Notes: generated from the sequence alone by a model not told the origin. A stretch of 42,563 nucleotides of DNA from Gnetum montanum (GCA_015680685.1 MNCI01011158.1:454113-496675); one strand, 5' to 3'. Positions 1 to 11,114 are shown, counted from the stretch's first letter. A program made the numbers and translations.

Positions 1-470
1 TACAATTACAATCATCACACTATAGGCATGCACTGGGGAAAGGTTTGAGATGAATTGAAAATGAACAAAAAAGACTCTACTCCTACACCTACTTACTCCC
101 CCTTTCTGTGTGCCCAAATGTGTATTTATAGGCTTACATAGGAGTCACAATATTGTGTATCTGATATCGTTGCCCAGGTTGCAATATCGCGTACCCAATA
201 TCAAGGGTCTGATATCGGGGGTCCGATGTCTAGGGTCCAATGTCAGCACTTGACAAACCATGATTCATCAGTTAAGATGATAATCATACCTATTCATCTA
301 GGTTTCAAACCAACTTCATATCTTTGCCATTGACATCTTATTATATCATCCAAACTTGCCATCATGAAACCAACCACAACCATATGAAAACACTATCACT
401 CAATAAGTATAAACAAGGAAGTGGTTATTGAATTAATTACTTTTTAAAACATTAAGTTTGAGGACTCTTA
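1..470 (-). mobile_element. Family B (Athila-like) LTR fragment at window edge
   Basis: Read on the minus strand, this is the U3 and start of R of an LTR. A TATA-like CTATAAATACA lies at about 132-121, preceded (about 245-150) by several GATATC/GATATT-type repeats, and followed by the transcript-start region that runs off the window at base 1. Bases 1-70 match 549-618 exactly in inverted orientation, and 549-618 opens the next family B LTR. The left end of U3 is not defined; 470 is an estimate. Assignment to family B rests on the shared R region. Confidence 0.6.
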
Positions 471-548
471 GCCATTGGTTAGAAGGATGTCTTTAGGCAT
501 GGGTGCATGTCTTTCTTGTCCCATAGCCAATGCTAATTTCATTAGTGN

Positions 549-1228
549 TTTTGTTCATTTTCAATTCATCTCAAACCTTTCCCCAGTGCATGCCTATAGT
601 GTGATGATTGTAATTGTATGGAACCTTTATTCGAGTGTAACGTACTTGGACACGTGCATGACCTGCAATAAAGATCGAGATTACTTCATCATTGTAGCAT
701 TCACTTAGTTTTAATTGCTTAATTGTTATTTATTATTTTCTTAATTAATATTTCTTACCCTTCATTTACTATCCCTATTATTAAACACAGAATGAGTATG
801 ACTTAATCACGAGCATTTAAGTGTAACTACTTGGTAACCCAGTAGCGTATCTAGGAGCGCTCAAGTAATATACACTTGGTAATCCCAAAAGTAGTACATG
901 AGGTCCAAGATGTGTATAGATGATTAAGGACAAATGCTCATCGCACTTAGGCTAGCTTAGATTCTCTTCTCTCATTCCCTATTAGCTTAAACAAGGTTAC
1001 TTCCATTGTCTTTAGGAGTAGCACTAGTCTAGGACCATATTATACACCTCACTTTGGACTAAACCATACGTGACAAAGAAAATACTAGTCCATGTGGAAA
1101 GATAGCGAACTGCAATCAACATGTAACTATCTAAATACCACAACTAGCCCATCTGTAGAGTTTGACCAGATCGTGCATGAACACTCGTATTCGTATGGTT
1201 GAGTGTAGGGATACCTTGCCACTCATCA
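549..1228 (+). mobile_element. Family B LTR, 5' truncated (R-U5)
   Basis: The sequence runs from the transcript-start region through a CAATAAAGATCGAGA poly(A)-type signal near 665 to an LTR terminus ...CCACTCATCA at 1228, directly followed by a primer-binding site. Closely similar sequence occurs inverted at 1804-2450, inverted at 26916-27620 and direct at 40430-41291. U3 and TATA are missing: homology stops at the single ambiguous base (N) at 548, so the left boundary may be an assembly join rather than a biological truncation. Confidence 0.75.
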
Positions 1229-1246
1229 TTGGCGTCGTTGTCAAGG
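1229..1246 (+). other. Primer-binding site, tRNA-Asp type
   Basis: TTGGCGTCGTTGTCAAGG lies immediately after the LTR terminus CATCA. It resembles the TGGCGCCGTTGCCGGGGA site complementary to the 3' end of plant tRNA-Asp, which is common in Athila-type elements; the differences are mainly C-to-T and G-to-A changes. This fixes the orientation of the element as + strand. Confidence 0.75.
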
Positions 1247-1361
1247 ACGGTGCTAGTTATCTAGATTAGTCATATCATACAAGATTGTTGTAACAAAGTA
1301 TTCACAATATATCTTTTAGAAAAAAAATTAATTTCAACTAAGTCACACACAATTCACAACA

Positions 1362-1803
1362 ATGTCTCTCTCACAAGACTACGACAATGCAACAACTAGT
1401 AAGGCAAATCATTGGAGAACCAACAAATTATATGATGATGAAGACAAAGTTTGGAGTACTCAATCCTATGTAGGGGTCTCCTATGTACATAAACAAAGAC
1501 AACATCGTACCAACTCATAAATTCATAACCTACCTAGTGACGATGAACCCCTGTTGGCCACTAGGAGCCTAATGCATATACAAGAAGCTATTCAAATATC
1601 TCGTAGGCATCATAAGGAAAGTCGTCTACCCAAGCTTGATTTAAACAACTTTCCCAAATTTTCAAGAGGTTATGATTTAGATCAGCAACATCATTTACAA
1701 GCCTTCCATGATGCCTGCGTATGGAACAATATTGATAATGGGTGGCAAAAACTTAAGCTCTTTCCTATGACACTCGTTGGCTAAGCAAAAGTAGGGTACA
1801 GAT
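1362..1803 (+). pseudogene. Family B gag, N-terminal fragment
   Basis: An ATG at 1362 opens a frame that reads to 1784 with one internal stop (TAA, about codon 53) and a terminal TAA, after which in-frame gag-like sequence (AKVGY) continues to 1803. The conserved part is KLDLNNFPKFSRGYDLDQ followed by LQAFHDACVWNNI and LKLFPMTLVG. This matches the early capsid region of Athila-type gag, in which a LFPxxLxGxAK stretch is typical. The same region recurs at 25957-25772 (minus) and 41550-41290 (minus). The frame is cut at 1803 by an inverted LTR, so about the first 145 residues remain. Confidence 0.7.
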
Positions 1804-2700
1804 TGATGAGTGGTAAGGTATCCCTACACTCAACCATACACACATGATCTGGTTGAACTCCATGGACGGGCTAGTTGTGGTATCTACATTGTTACACGTT
1901 GATCATAGTTTGTTGTCTTCCCACCTGGACTAGTATTTTCTTTGTCATGTATGGTTTATTCCAAAGTAAGGTGTATGATGTGGGCCTAGACTAGTGCTAC
2001 TCCTAGAGGTAATGGAAAATAACTTTGTTTTAGCTAAGAGGGAGTGGGAGAAGAGAATCTAAGCTAGCCTAAGTGCGATAAGCATCTGTCCTTAATCATC
2101 TGTAGACATCTTGGACCTCATGTACTACTTCTGGGATTACCAAGTGTATATTACTTGAGCACTCCTAAATACACTACTAGGTTACCAAGTAGTTACACCT
2201 CAATGTTCGTAATTAAGTCGTACTCATTCCACATTTAACAACAGGAATAGTAAATGATGGTAAAGAAATAGTAACTAAGAAAATAATAAATAACAATAAC
2301 AATTAAACAATTAAAACTAAGTGAATGCTGCAATGATGGAGTAATCTTAATCTTTATTGCGGATCATGTGCGTGTCCAAGTATGTCACACTCAAATAAAG
2401 GTTCCGTACAATTACAAGCATCACTACGGGCATGCACTTGGGAAAATAGTCTAACTCCTATGGAAACAAACTACAAGATCTTCGCTACAACTTGAGCATA
2501 ATGTGCCTAAATGTGGTGGTTACATGCATATTTATAGTAAAAAATGAACTCTGCGTTGATGAGGCCAAGTCAACGGGTGGAAAGATGCATCGATGGGGTG
2601 ATGTTGATGTGGCCGCATTGATGGGGCTTCGTCGACGTGGCCTAGTTGACACAGTCCACTAGATGCTTCATCATACCCCCATGACTAAATAACAACTCAT
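1804..2700 (-). mobile_element. Family B LTR, inverted relative to 549-1228
   Basis: On the minus strand it reads U3 (2700 to about 2540, with repeated CATCAA/CATCGATG motifs), TATA box CTATAAATATG at about 2537-2527, R with an AATAAAGG/AATAAAGAT signal, and U5 ending ...CCACTCATCA at 1804. It joins gag of the preceding element directly, with no primer-binding site visible on its outer side. The 5' end of U3 is approximate; sequence similar to the LTR at 26916-27780 continues to about 2665. Confidence 0.7.
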
Positions 2701-2746
2701 CCTTGAGTCAAACAAAATGAGAACAAGTGTAATTAATTACATAGTG

Positions 2747-2751
2747 GATAG
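2747..2751. repeat. Target-site duplication, left (GATAG)
   Basis: GATAG directly precedes the first base of the left LTR of element A1 and recurs at 12229-12233 directly after the right LTR. Five-base duplications are usual for Ty3/Gypsy integrases. Confidence 0.85.
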
Positions 2752-4713
2752 TGTACCGTCTGAAATCATCAGTGTAAGGCTGGATGAAAATGAACGCCGA
2801 AAGATATCTGGAGAAATACAGATGACCTTGCCTTCACGTGAGGGAAAGCTGGAAAAAACGAAGGCAGAGTGCCTGGGGTGGTCTACATGCAGATCAACCA
2901 AGGACTTCCCCAAGCATAAGCTAAGGCTAGCGCTGGGGTTATCATCACGAAATGTAAAACGAAGAGCGTAATGCAATGAAATGTAAACGTGAATATAGCG
3001 TGCAAATGTAAACAAAATATGCAGAAACGTGCAATAAAATGGGATAACACAGACAATAAACCAGAACAGCACAACGAAAGGAAAAAATGAAATTGTATTG
3101 TATTAATTAACAAAATGTGCATCGGTCAAAACGTAGTTGCAAGTCTGGATTGCAAGTCAGATGTTAAGCTCCAATGCATGGTGTTTGTAGGCATTGGGGA
3201 TCACGTGCATCTAGGCTCAGGATTGCTAGTTTTCTTTCTTCAAAATTACCAACCCAATTTATGTCAATGAACCAGGTATTTACACATTTTGCTAGGATCA
3301 GAAGTAGGATTTGCGAATGAGGTCAATGGCTGTGAGATTCAAGAAAAATGGATCGAGTGACAGGTGTACATGGGTGAACCACATTTTAGACCAGATGCAC
3401 TATATTTTACAATCTGTTCTGGCTTGCGCAAGCTAGCTTACGCCCATGTACAATTTGTAGCGTAAGAGCTTGACCAACTTAAAAAATATGAAAACTTTAC
3501 AATGATTGATAATGTACAACAGGAGATCTTGATTCTGGCTCGCTTAGAACTCCTGAATCTGTGGACTAACTACTATTGGAAATGTTTTTGCTTCATCAAG
3601 GTCAACAACGTGTGTCTGAAGTACTTTTGCTTGGTCATGACCTGTGCTCACACTGGGCTCATGCTGCCAGCATGACCTCAACGTGACCTCGGCGTGCGTG
3701 ACGAAAAATGATGTGTTTTGTGTCAAAATTTCACTTTTAAGACCTATGTTTGAAGTGTAACTACTGCCTAACCTTGAGGACATCTTGCATGTTTAATTCG
3801 GGCCTATCTGTGCTTGGATTTGGGCCACTCTTGGCAACTCACGCTATCAGCGTGACCTCAGTGTGACCAACTGGAACTGACATATTTTGAGCTGGATTTT
3901 GCCCTCTGATGCTTCTTCTTTGAAGTGCAACTACTGCCTGCTCTCTAGGGTGGCCTGGATGTTGAATTTGAGTCTGTTCTTGTGTTGATTTGAGCCACAT
4001 TTGACAGGTCACGCTGGACTCATGTTGTCAGCGTGACCTCAGCGTGACCACAACATGACCAAGTCAAAGTGCCATGTTTCATGCCAAAATTTTGATTTTC
4101 TGGAGCCTGTGAACAAGTAGAACTATTGCCTGTACCTGAGGGTTGAGTTGATGCTGAAAATTATGCTTGGGACTGCTTGATTTAACCTATTTTTTTTGGT
4201 CATGCTAGGCTCATGCTGTCAACATGACCCCAGCGTGACTTGGGCATGAGTAAACAAATCATGTGATTTTAAGCTTAATTTTCGAGGTTCTAGAGGCCGA
4301 GAGCTACAATGAACATCAGTGAAGCTCAAGGAGAGTCCGTGTGCTTGAATTCAGACTGTTTGGACTTGGTTTTAGGGCTCTGAAAGTTGGTCATGCTGTA
4401 CTCACGCTGGGCAGCATGACCTCAGCGTGAGTAGCAAGATTTGTGCAATTCTGACTTGAAATCTTGGGTTCTGGATGCTGAAACTTGGAGCAATCATCAG
4501 TGGGCCCCAAGGGAACCTTGCCCATTCAAATTAGGACCGTTTTGACCTAATTTGGAAGCTGTTAGGGTTGGTCACATTAAGGGCAAGCTAGCTTGACAGC
4601 ATGAGCAAGCTAGCTTGAATTCCATGCCTTAGTCAAGTTTTTCCTCCTGAATGCCGAAAAGGGCTTGAGTCATTCTTATTTCAAAGTGTTAGACTGAAAT
4701 TAATAGTGTTTCA
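2752..4713 (-). repeat. A1 3' LTR (1,962 bp)
   Basis: Starts TGTACCGTC at 2752 and ends GTGTTTCA at 4713. It aligns along its whole length with 10229-12228; over about 200 bases compared by eye near 2765-2970 the two differ at roughly one base in twelve, mostly transitions. Bases about 3630-4620 are a degenerate tandem array described separately. In transcription orientation the LTR begins TGAAACAC at 4713. Confidence 0.92.
3630..4620. repeat. ~170-192 bp degenerate tandem array in A1 3' LTR
   Basis: About six units, each carrying (+ strand) a GAAGTGTAACTACTGCCTG-like block, a TTGGGCCACTTT-like block and a GTCACGCTGGGCTCACGCTGT..AGCGTGACCTCAGCGTGAC block. Positions of the GTCACGCT/AGCGTGAC block are about 3638, 3830, 4010, 4197, 4388 and 4568. 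Units diverge more towards 4600. The same array lies in the other LTR. Confidence 0.75.
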
Positions 4714-4728
4714 TTGGCCCCTCTTTAT
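4714..4728 (-). other. A1 polypurine tract
   Basis: On the minus strand AATAAAGAGGGGCCAA abuts the LTR start TGAAAC. It is a purine-rich run in the position expected of the plus-strand primer of reverse transcription. Confidence 0.8.
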
Positions 4729-5235
4729 TGACATCTGGAGGAATCCACCCGAGAGGCGTCAACAAAGAAGTACAAAACACCACGATCGACCTGGCACCAA
4801 GCATTGTCCGTTGGCCCCTGGCCGGATGTCATCGCACCGTATTCAAAAGTACATTGGATTGAGGAAAATTTACTTTAAGGAAAGAAGGTTGTAATTGGGG
4901 GATCAGGGATCAATCAAAGAGTGTCGTTGTTTGAACTACGTGAGAGAAATGCTCTCATGTGAACAAGCTAGTTTTTTTTGTCCTTGTCAATAGCCAATAT
5001 ATAGCAGACTTGGAACCAAGACATAGGAGGTGCGTTCTTTGGAGAAACGGGACCCTTGTCTCATGTTTAAGAGAGCCTGTTGTAAACAACCAAAGCCACA
5101 CAATGATGTGCAACATAATCATTTGAGACACGAGTGTTTTTCCAAGACAATTGCCTTCTCGCCTAGGGCTTGTATGAGAAGAACCAATGATGTCAACGGT
5201 GTCATGAAGACCTTTTCTGTGCATTTTGCTTTGTG

Positions 5236-5340
5236 ACCTTTTTTTTCTCTTATTTTTTTTTCTTTTGTTTTTCTTTTCTTTTGTTTTTTCTTTGTTTTGT
5301 CTTTCTTTTTCTTTTATTTTTGTTTTTCTTTTTGGTCTTT
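5236..5340. repeat. Low-complexity T/C tract
   Basis: About 105 bases composed of TTTTCTTTT-type runs on the + strand. On the element's sense strand this is an A/G-rich tract. Translations of it (a lysine-rich frame on the minus strand) are composition artefacts. Confidence 0.85.
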
Positions 5341-5938
5341 TGAAAGAGCCTACTTTTTGTACCTTGCTCGTGTTTGAGCACTTGCATTTTGTGTCATGAA
5401 CCATGTACTGTGTTTTGTGTTGCAACTTCTTAGAGGATCACAATATGCAACAATGTATCAAGGGCTTTGGGGGAGTAGAATGTATCCAGGGGATGTAATT
5501 AAATAGGATAATTGGGACATGATGGGGAATAGGGAATGTATCAGGGGTCAGGAATGTACTTATGAACGAATTGATTAACTCAATTGCGTGCATCAGGAAG
5601 AATGTGATACCCTATCGTCATGATGAAGTGCATCTGTGCACAAACGTCTCAAGCATGTCATCCTGCAAACACAACTCCAAGGGGACAAGGAAAACACAAA
5701 TGATTCAGTTAGCTAAAGCACTTTAAACCTAAACATAGCTGATGGAATGGAGCCATCATGTGGAGTTTCAAGGTAAACAAAATCTTGAACAGCATCAGTT
5801 TCATCAAGGTCTATGTGACAAATCATGCAGCAGGTTTTTGGTGAGCACATACAGCCAATTGCAGCAACATGTCTTTTCAAATAACGCCAGGTTATTGATG
5901 ATGTCACCAATTTGTAGTCTTGGTGAACTGTTGTGGAC

Positions 5939-6430
5939 TAGTTTAATGTCATAATCCTTTGGGCATTGCCAGCTTATCGTCGTAGTGGATGGTGCAGTGC
6001 TAGTTTAGAGTCGTGGCGGACTATGAAGAGGCAAGCTAGTTTATAGTCTTAGTGGACTCTAGTGGCCAAGTGTGGTAGTTTAGTGTCATATCGGATAGAG
6101 CTCTGTGGTGTCGGTTTATTGTCATGACGCCCAGGACATTTTGTGGTGCTAGTTTTAAGTCATAGCTCTAGGAGTATTCTTACCTTGCTTGTGGAAGGTG
6201 TAATGTTGGATGCATGGTCATGCTGTGTGCTTGCAAGATCCTGTAAAAGTCAACTAGAAAGAAAAAAAATCAAGCAATACCTATTGTAAGCAAAGTTAGA
6301 ATATGAATGAAAGAAAAGCAACGCGTGGTAGTTTTAGGCCGTTCCAGGCCGTAAGCTAGTTTAAGGCCTTTTCAGGCCATTGTTAGTTTATCGTCATTTT
6401 AGACACAGGATAGTTTAACGTCATTTTAAA
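5939..6430 (-). repeat. Array of TTAAACTGGC-type motif in A1
   Basis: The + strand sequence AGTTTAxxGTC recurs at about 5941, 5972, 6003, 6039, 6078, 6114 and 6152 (spacing 31-39), then more loosely at 6360-6430. Reverse-complemented this is GACxxTAAACT, the same motif as the ~37-bp array at 21530-21820 in element A2 and the repeated MLNWQ/TLNWH codons in gag. It lies downstream of protease in both elements. Confidence 0.7.
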
Positions 6431-6446
6431 TAGAGGTTGTGAAGGG

Positions 6447-7165
6447 CTATTGGGTGGATGGGGCATTGTCACCACGTATGATGATCTCCCTTCCTTCGTG
6501 GAGGAGGTGGAGTTCTTGGTGGATGGAAGGTGACACTGCACATGACCTAGCTAGCCAAGGGCGTCCTAGGATCATGTTGTATTCTGGCATCTTGTCGACG
6601 ACTATAAAGTTTGCAAAAGTGGGGTGCTGGTCTCCTATCGTGAAGGCGATGTGGATTGTGCCTTTAATGGCTATGTGTGCTCCATCGAAGGAGTTTAGAG
6701 ACCTGATTTTGGTCGGTTGAATGTTGTCTGTTAGGCCGAGTTGTTCGACGATGGAGTGTGCGACAACATTTTCTACCACGCCATCATCGATGTGTACCCT
6801 GCGTACTATGTATTTTCCGATGCTTACACTAGTATTCAATAGTGCACGTGTGACGTCCTCTCATTTGGGATCGATCTTGACATCATTGTTTGGAAGGTTA
6901 GAGTCGTTGTGTTTGCATCTTGTGGTACAACAGATGTAATGGCTACGCAAATGGCGTCTTCGGTTAGAGATATGTTTTCTGTAGCAGGGATGGAGGCGAG
7001 CATGTGTGCTAGTGCTTGACAATGCTCTAGTGATGTTAAGATGAGGTCAAGCAAGGTAGGCATTACATTCTTATGTTTTAATGTATTGTGTGCATGGGAT
7101 AGTACGTCTGCGAGGTTGTCATTTATATTTGTCATGGTGGTAGCTTCTTCTATTGCGTGAGCCAT
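6447..7165 (-). pseudogene. A1 aspartic protease region
   Basis: Two overlapping frames, 7165-6836 and 6839-6447, form one protein interrupted by a single frameshift near 6838. The second frame gives VRRVHIDDGVVENVVAHSI, then LGL, a flap-region segment with IKGTIHIAFTIG, and NMILGRPWLARSCAVSPSIH followed by HLLHEGREIIIRGD. This is the fold pattern of a Ty3/Gypsy retropepsin: catalytic D-x-G strand, flap, then the hydrophobic-hydrophobic-GRPWL strand. The active-site triplet is DDG followed by V instead of D-[S/T]-G-[A/S]. The A2 copy also has DDG, so this predates the two insertions. A retropepsin would normally cleave the Gag precursor inside the particle. The first frame is an acidic linker that joins gag to protease. 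Whether this protease was ever active is open. Confidence 0.78.
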
Positions 7166-7204
7166 GATGTAGAGCTCTTATGGAAGGGCAATGCGCAAGG
7201 GTTG

Positions 7205-9804
7205 TTATTTAGTAGGCCTAGGGGTAGATCTAAGGTTGGTTTGTGGTTTAGGTGTTGGTGACTTGGGTTGCCACTGCTTGTATGTGGCCAAGTTGCTGGA
7301 ACTTGGGCTTGGTGTCGGTGTCATCGGAGCGACTTGTGTGTTTAACATCGCGATGGAAGGTTCTTGCCAGTTTAACATCCTAGCAGACAGGTCATGCCAG
7401 TTTAATGTCTTAGCAGACGGTTGTTGTGGAACTTTGACCACAAAGGGTGCTGTGGGTGCCTGAGGTGGCACTTTGATGACAAAAGGAGGCCCCTTGCTTG
7501 TGAAGGTCAAGGGAATCCTTGCCTTGCTGGGAGGCACACAGATCATAAAAGGTTGTTGCATAGCTTTGGGCTTGCCACCTACGCTAATTGAATTTATGAC
7601 ATAGGAGGCATCGTCTATGTTGGATTGACTCGCCATGTTGATCACCAATTGGCCCTGTTCTATCATTCTCTGCAGGTCATCTTGCAAAGCACAACAGGTG
7701 TCTATACTGTGACCATCCATTTGATGGTAATAACAGTATTGGTCCAATTTAAAATGTTGTGGGATCGAGGGCACATTCGGTACTGCTAAGGTGGGGTTCC
7801 TTAGTAGCTCGTAGTACCTGTCATGTTTTTGGCGGGTAATCCTCAACACGTGTTTGTATTGGATTTTCCCAGCATTCAAGAGTTGCTCCAGCAGTTGAGA
7901 GGGTAGCATTGGTAATGGTGTGTACTTTGAGCGGTCCTTGCACTGAAAGTGACCGTGGGATGGCCCCTGCCGATGTGGGCGAGTTGGCGCCAAAGTTGGC
8001 GGCTTTGTCAGCTGGGGCTTTGGGTTGCTTAGCCATCTGGCCCCAGTTTGTTGCTTTTGTACTTGCAGCTACTGTTGCCTCAATTGTGTATGTTGGTTTT
8101 TGTAGGCCACATATGCTGGGTCATTGCTTGATTGCGCTGCCTCTTCTATGTTTTTGATTTGGACAAACACCTAACTCAAAGTGCGAGCATTCAGATAATA
8201 GAGTTTTGACTTAACGAAATCATTCACGGTGCTCTTGAGGATTGTAAGTAAATATGTTTCCAGGATAGGCTCGTGAAGTTCGTTAAGGGTGACACTCCAT
8301 CTTTGGATGAATTTTTGTACGGGCTTTAATGGCACTTGTTTTATTTGGATTAGACTGTCTAGTGTGGCTTCAGGCTTCAAGTTATACTTGAAACGGGTAA
8401 CGAATTGATGTAACGAATCCTCCAAAGAGGATATGGAGTTATGTGATAGGGCTTGGTACCAATCCAAGGTTTTCCCAGTTAAGGACATGGCGAACACATG
8501 TAGGATTGCATGAGGCCATGCTTGAAGTAAGAGACACTCTAATCGGAATGTCACTAGGTGAGCATTTGGATCTCCCTCTCTATTATACTTGGTCAGTTGC
8601 AGTAGTGAAATTCCTTTTGGTAAAGTCAATGGTGGCACTGAAGAGCTAATCGGATCATCTTGATAGAAGTCCAACACCTTGACTTCTTCAGTGTTTGTGA
8701 TTTTAAGTCACTTTACTTCATCGGTTAATGCTTGCATCATTTTTCTAGTATCTACCCATTCTTGAGCACTAGGTGGACCGGCTGGTAGGTTAGATTGCAC
8801 GTGGTGATAGTTAGATTGTTGTGTGATTTGGGGAAAGATGATTGTAGGGTTGTTGATGGTTGTACTTGAGGGACATTCATGGATGAGATTGTAACAGGTG
8901 GTATGCTGTAATGAGCCAGTTGATGTTGTTGAATGACAGGTGTGGGCCACTACCCAGTTACAAGTTGTGAGGAAACATCTTGAACCGATTGAGTTGAAGT
9001 AGTGAAGGGCATTCCTTGGATTTGCACTCGTGGTATGTAATGGGTAGATGTAGAAGCGGGTATCACGGATGGCATCCCAATTATTTGGGGTCGGAAGGTC
9101 GCTCCCATATTAGCTTGAGAGGGGAGTTGTTGGGATTGTCCTTGTGAGAGGGAGGGTAAAGTGGTAACTGGAGGAATAACAAGGATTGGCATAGTGAATG
9201 GGGTGTTGTTCGTAGGGAAAACTAGAGTGGGGGTGGGTGCTTCCTGTTGAGAAACAAGTGCTTGAATGTTTCTAAATGCATGAAGAGGCATGATCTCTCC
9301 AGTGAAAGGGTGCAATAACGGGTTTGCGTAAGTATGAGGACTGAGAGTGTGGTATGAATCCCCATGTTCGGATTGAGCCGTGAAATCATCTTCCTCATAT
9401 CCGTTTTGAGGCTCTTCAGTGGGTTTCCACAACGTTTGATTCCTTGCCATGAGGAGCTGGGATATGAATTCGTGATGGGATTCAAAGAGGAGAATCACAT
9501 CATATGCTAAAGGGGTAAAGTTATGGCCTCCCTTATAGATGAGTTCATAATGTCATTTTGCTTCCAATTCTATGTGATCAATGGGCAGGTTATCTTGGAT
9601 CTTTACACAAATGAAGTTGTATTGTTTCAGGGTGAGAATTGTATAGGCAGGGTCTTTGCCTTGTACCCTAAGTGATCGGTGAGTTGGCCCTTGAGGGTTC
9701 ATCTCTCCAACAGCAACTATGGGTTCAGTTGTGGTCATACGATTTAATATTTCGGCATTAAGGTCAGAAACGGGCAATGTTGCTTTGATTTGAGAAGATT
9801 CCAT
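7205..9804 (-). pseudogene. A1 gag polyprotein, several frameshifts and stops
   Basis: ATG at 9804 begins MESSQIKATLPVSDLNAE. The gag continues through blocks 9804-9553, 9498-8950, 8950-8708, 8677-8171 and 7993-7205, separated by stops or frame changes. Recognisable parts in order: N-terminal YNFICVKIQ...LPIDHIELEAK; a proline/serine-rich spacer; a Retrotrans_gag-type capsid with YNREGDPNAHLVTF, MSLTGKTLDWYQAL, FVTRFKYN and KLYYL; a YCYYHQMDGHSIDTC zinc-knuckle-like segment followed by LQDDLQRMIEQGQL; and a tail with repeated PFVIKVP and LNWH/MLNWQ units. Gag would assemble the virus-like particle and package element RNA. A2 encodes the same domains in the same order. The knuckle ligands (C, H, H, C) are all intact here, unlike in A2. 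Confidence 0.82.
7338..7415 (-). repeat. 30-bp (10-codon) motif repeat in A1 gag tail
   Basis: TTTAAC/TTTAAT at 7341, 7371 and 7401 (+ strand), spacing exactly 30. On the sense strand this is CTAAGACATTAAACTGGCA and relatives, encoding TLNWH, MLNWQ and MLNTQ. The same motif is repeated outside coding sequence at 5939-6430. Confidence 0.75.
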
Positions 9805-9819
9805 GTGTGTAAGCTAGCT

Positions 9820-10080
9820 TGAGCAAGCTGGGCAGCGTGTGCAATTGTGCAGTGTGCAACTGTGCAACGTGTGAAACTATAGCATAACACGCAGCGTGAC
9901 TGATAGGGAGCGTCATTAACCTTAGCATGTGCAAGCTAGCGTGACCTAGCAACATGTGCAAGCCAGCATGACCTAGCAGAGTGTGCAAGCCAGCGTGACC
10001 TAGCAGCATGTGAAAGCCAACGTGACGTATCAGCAGCGCGTGTAAATGTGACTAGCTTACAGCGTGACTGGGTGGACAAC
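9820..10080 (-). repeat. 27-bp tandem array in A1 leader
   Basis: GTGCAAGC or GTGAAAGC recurs at 9929, 9956, 9983 and 10010 (+ strand), exactly 27 bp apart, with looser GTGCAA/GTGACT copies on both sides. On the sense strand it stays open as a nine-residue repeat, (M)LLGHAGLHM, from 10009 and runs out at 9764, overlapping the gag start (9804) in another frame. It lies between the primer-binding site and gag. Confidence 0.75.
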
Positions 10081-10206
10081 ATGTGTGTGACTGAAAGGGG
10101 TTAACGTGAGTAGCTCAAGTCGGGCTTTAGTTTTCAATACCTTCTTTATGCGGCATTTAATAGGCAATGTGATCAGCATTTTAATTAAGAGGTAAACACG
10201 TTTTGG

Positions 10207-10224
10207 CCCTCCTTCTAGCGCCAA
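10207..10224 (-). other. A1 primer-binding site candidate
   Basis: On the minus strand the LTR end is followed by a four-base spacer and then TTGGCGCTAGAAGGAGGG. The TTGGCGC start is typical of Ty3/Gypsy primer sites. I have not assigned the tRNA. A2 has the related TTGGTACTAGATGGAAGG in the matching position. Confidence 0.7.
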
Positions 10225-10752
10225 TTTCTTTACCATACGAAATCGTTAGTGTAAGGCTAGATGAAAACGAACGCCGAAAGATATTCGGAGAAATACAGAT
10301 GACCTTGCCTTCGCGTGAGGGAAAGCTGGAAAAAATGAAGGCAAAGTGGCTGGGATGGTCTACACGTAGATCAACCAAGGACTTCCCCAAGCGTAAGCTA
10401 AGGCTAGCGCTGGGGTTATCGTCACAAAATGTAAAATGAAGAGCGTAATGCAATAAAACGTAAACGTGAATATAGCGTGCAAACGTAAATAGAATATGCA
10501 AAAATGTGCAATAAAATGGGATAACATAGACAATGAACTAGAACAGCACAATGGAAGGTAAAAATGAAACTGTATTGTATTAATTAACAAAATGTGCACC
10601 GGTCAAAATGTAGTTGCGAGTTTGGATTGCAAGTCATACGTTAAGCTCCGATGCATGGTGTGTGCAAGTACTGGGGATCACGTGCATCCGGGCTCAGGAT
10701 TGATGGTTTTCTTTCTTCAAAATTGCCAACCTAGTTTATGTCAATGAACCAG

Positions 10753-10761
10753 GTATTTATT
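10753..10761 (-). promoter_or_regulatory. A1 TATA-like element
   Basis: GAATAAATACCTGG on the minus strand, about 520 bp from the inner LTR end and downstream of the long repeat array. The position suits a U3/R boundary. The other LTR has GTAAATACCTGG here. No transcript evidence. Confidence 0.35.
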
Positions 10762-11114
10762 CATTTTTCTAAGCTCAGAAGTAGGATTTGCGAATGAGGT
10801 CAATGGCTGTGAGATCTGAGAAAAATGGATCACGTGACAAGTGTACACGGGCAGATCACATTTTAGACCAGATGCACTGTATTTTACAATCTGTTCTGGC
10901 TTGCGCAAGCTAGCTTATGCCCATGTACAATTTGTAGCATAAGAGCTTGACCAGCTTAAAAAAATATGAAAACTTTACAATGATTGATAATGTACAACAC
11001 GAGATCTTGATTCTGGCTTGCTTGGAACTCCTAAATATGCAGACTAACTACCGCTGGAAATGTTTTTGCTTCATCAAGGTCGCCAGTGTATGTCTAAAGT
11101 ACTTTTTCTTGGTC

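Larger units (their letters stand above)
4729..6438 (-). other. A1 3' non-coding internal region
   Basis: Between protease and the polypurine tract there are 1.7 kb with no supported coding frame and no RT, RNase H or integrase motif. It contains a T/C-rich low-complexity tract at 5236-5340 (A-rich purine on the transcribed strand) and a tandem array at about 5939-6430. This is where pol would lie in an autonomous element. Confidence 0.7.

Noticed and set aside
4706-4894. 62-residue plus-strand frame just inside A1
   Set aside because: Antisense to the element and spans the LTR end and polypurine tract; no homology.
4955-5425. 156-residue minus-strand frame with a lysine-rich middle
   Set aside because: Produced by the T/C-rich tract at 5236-5340; no match in A2 at the same place.
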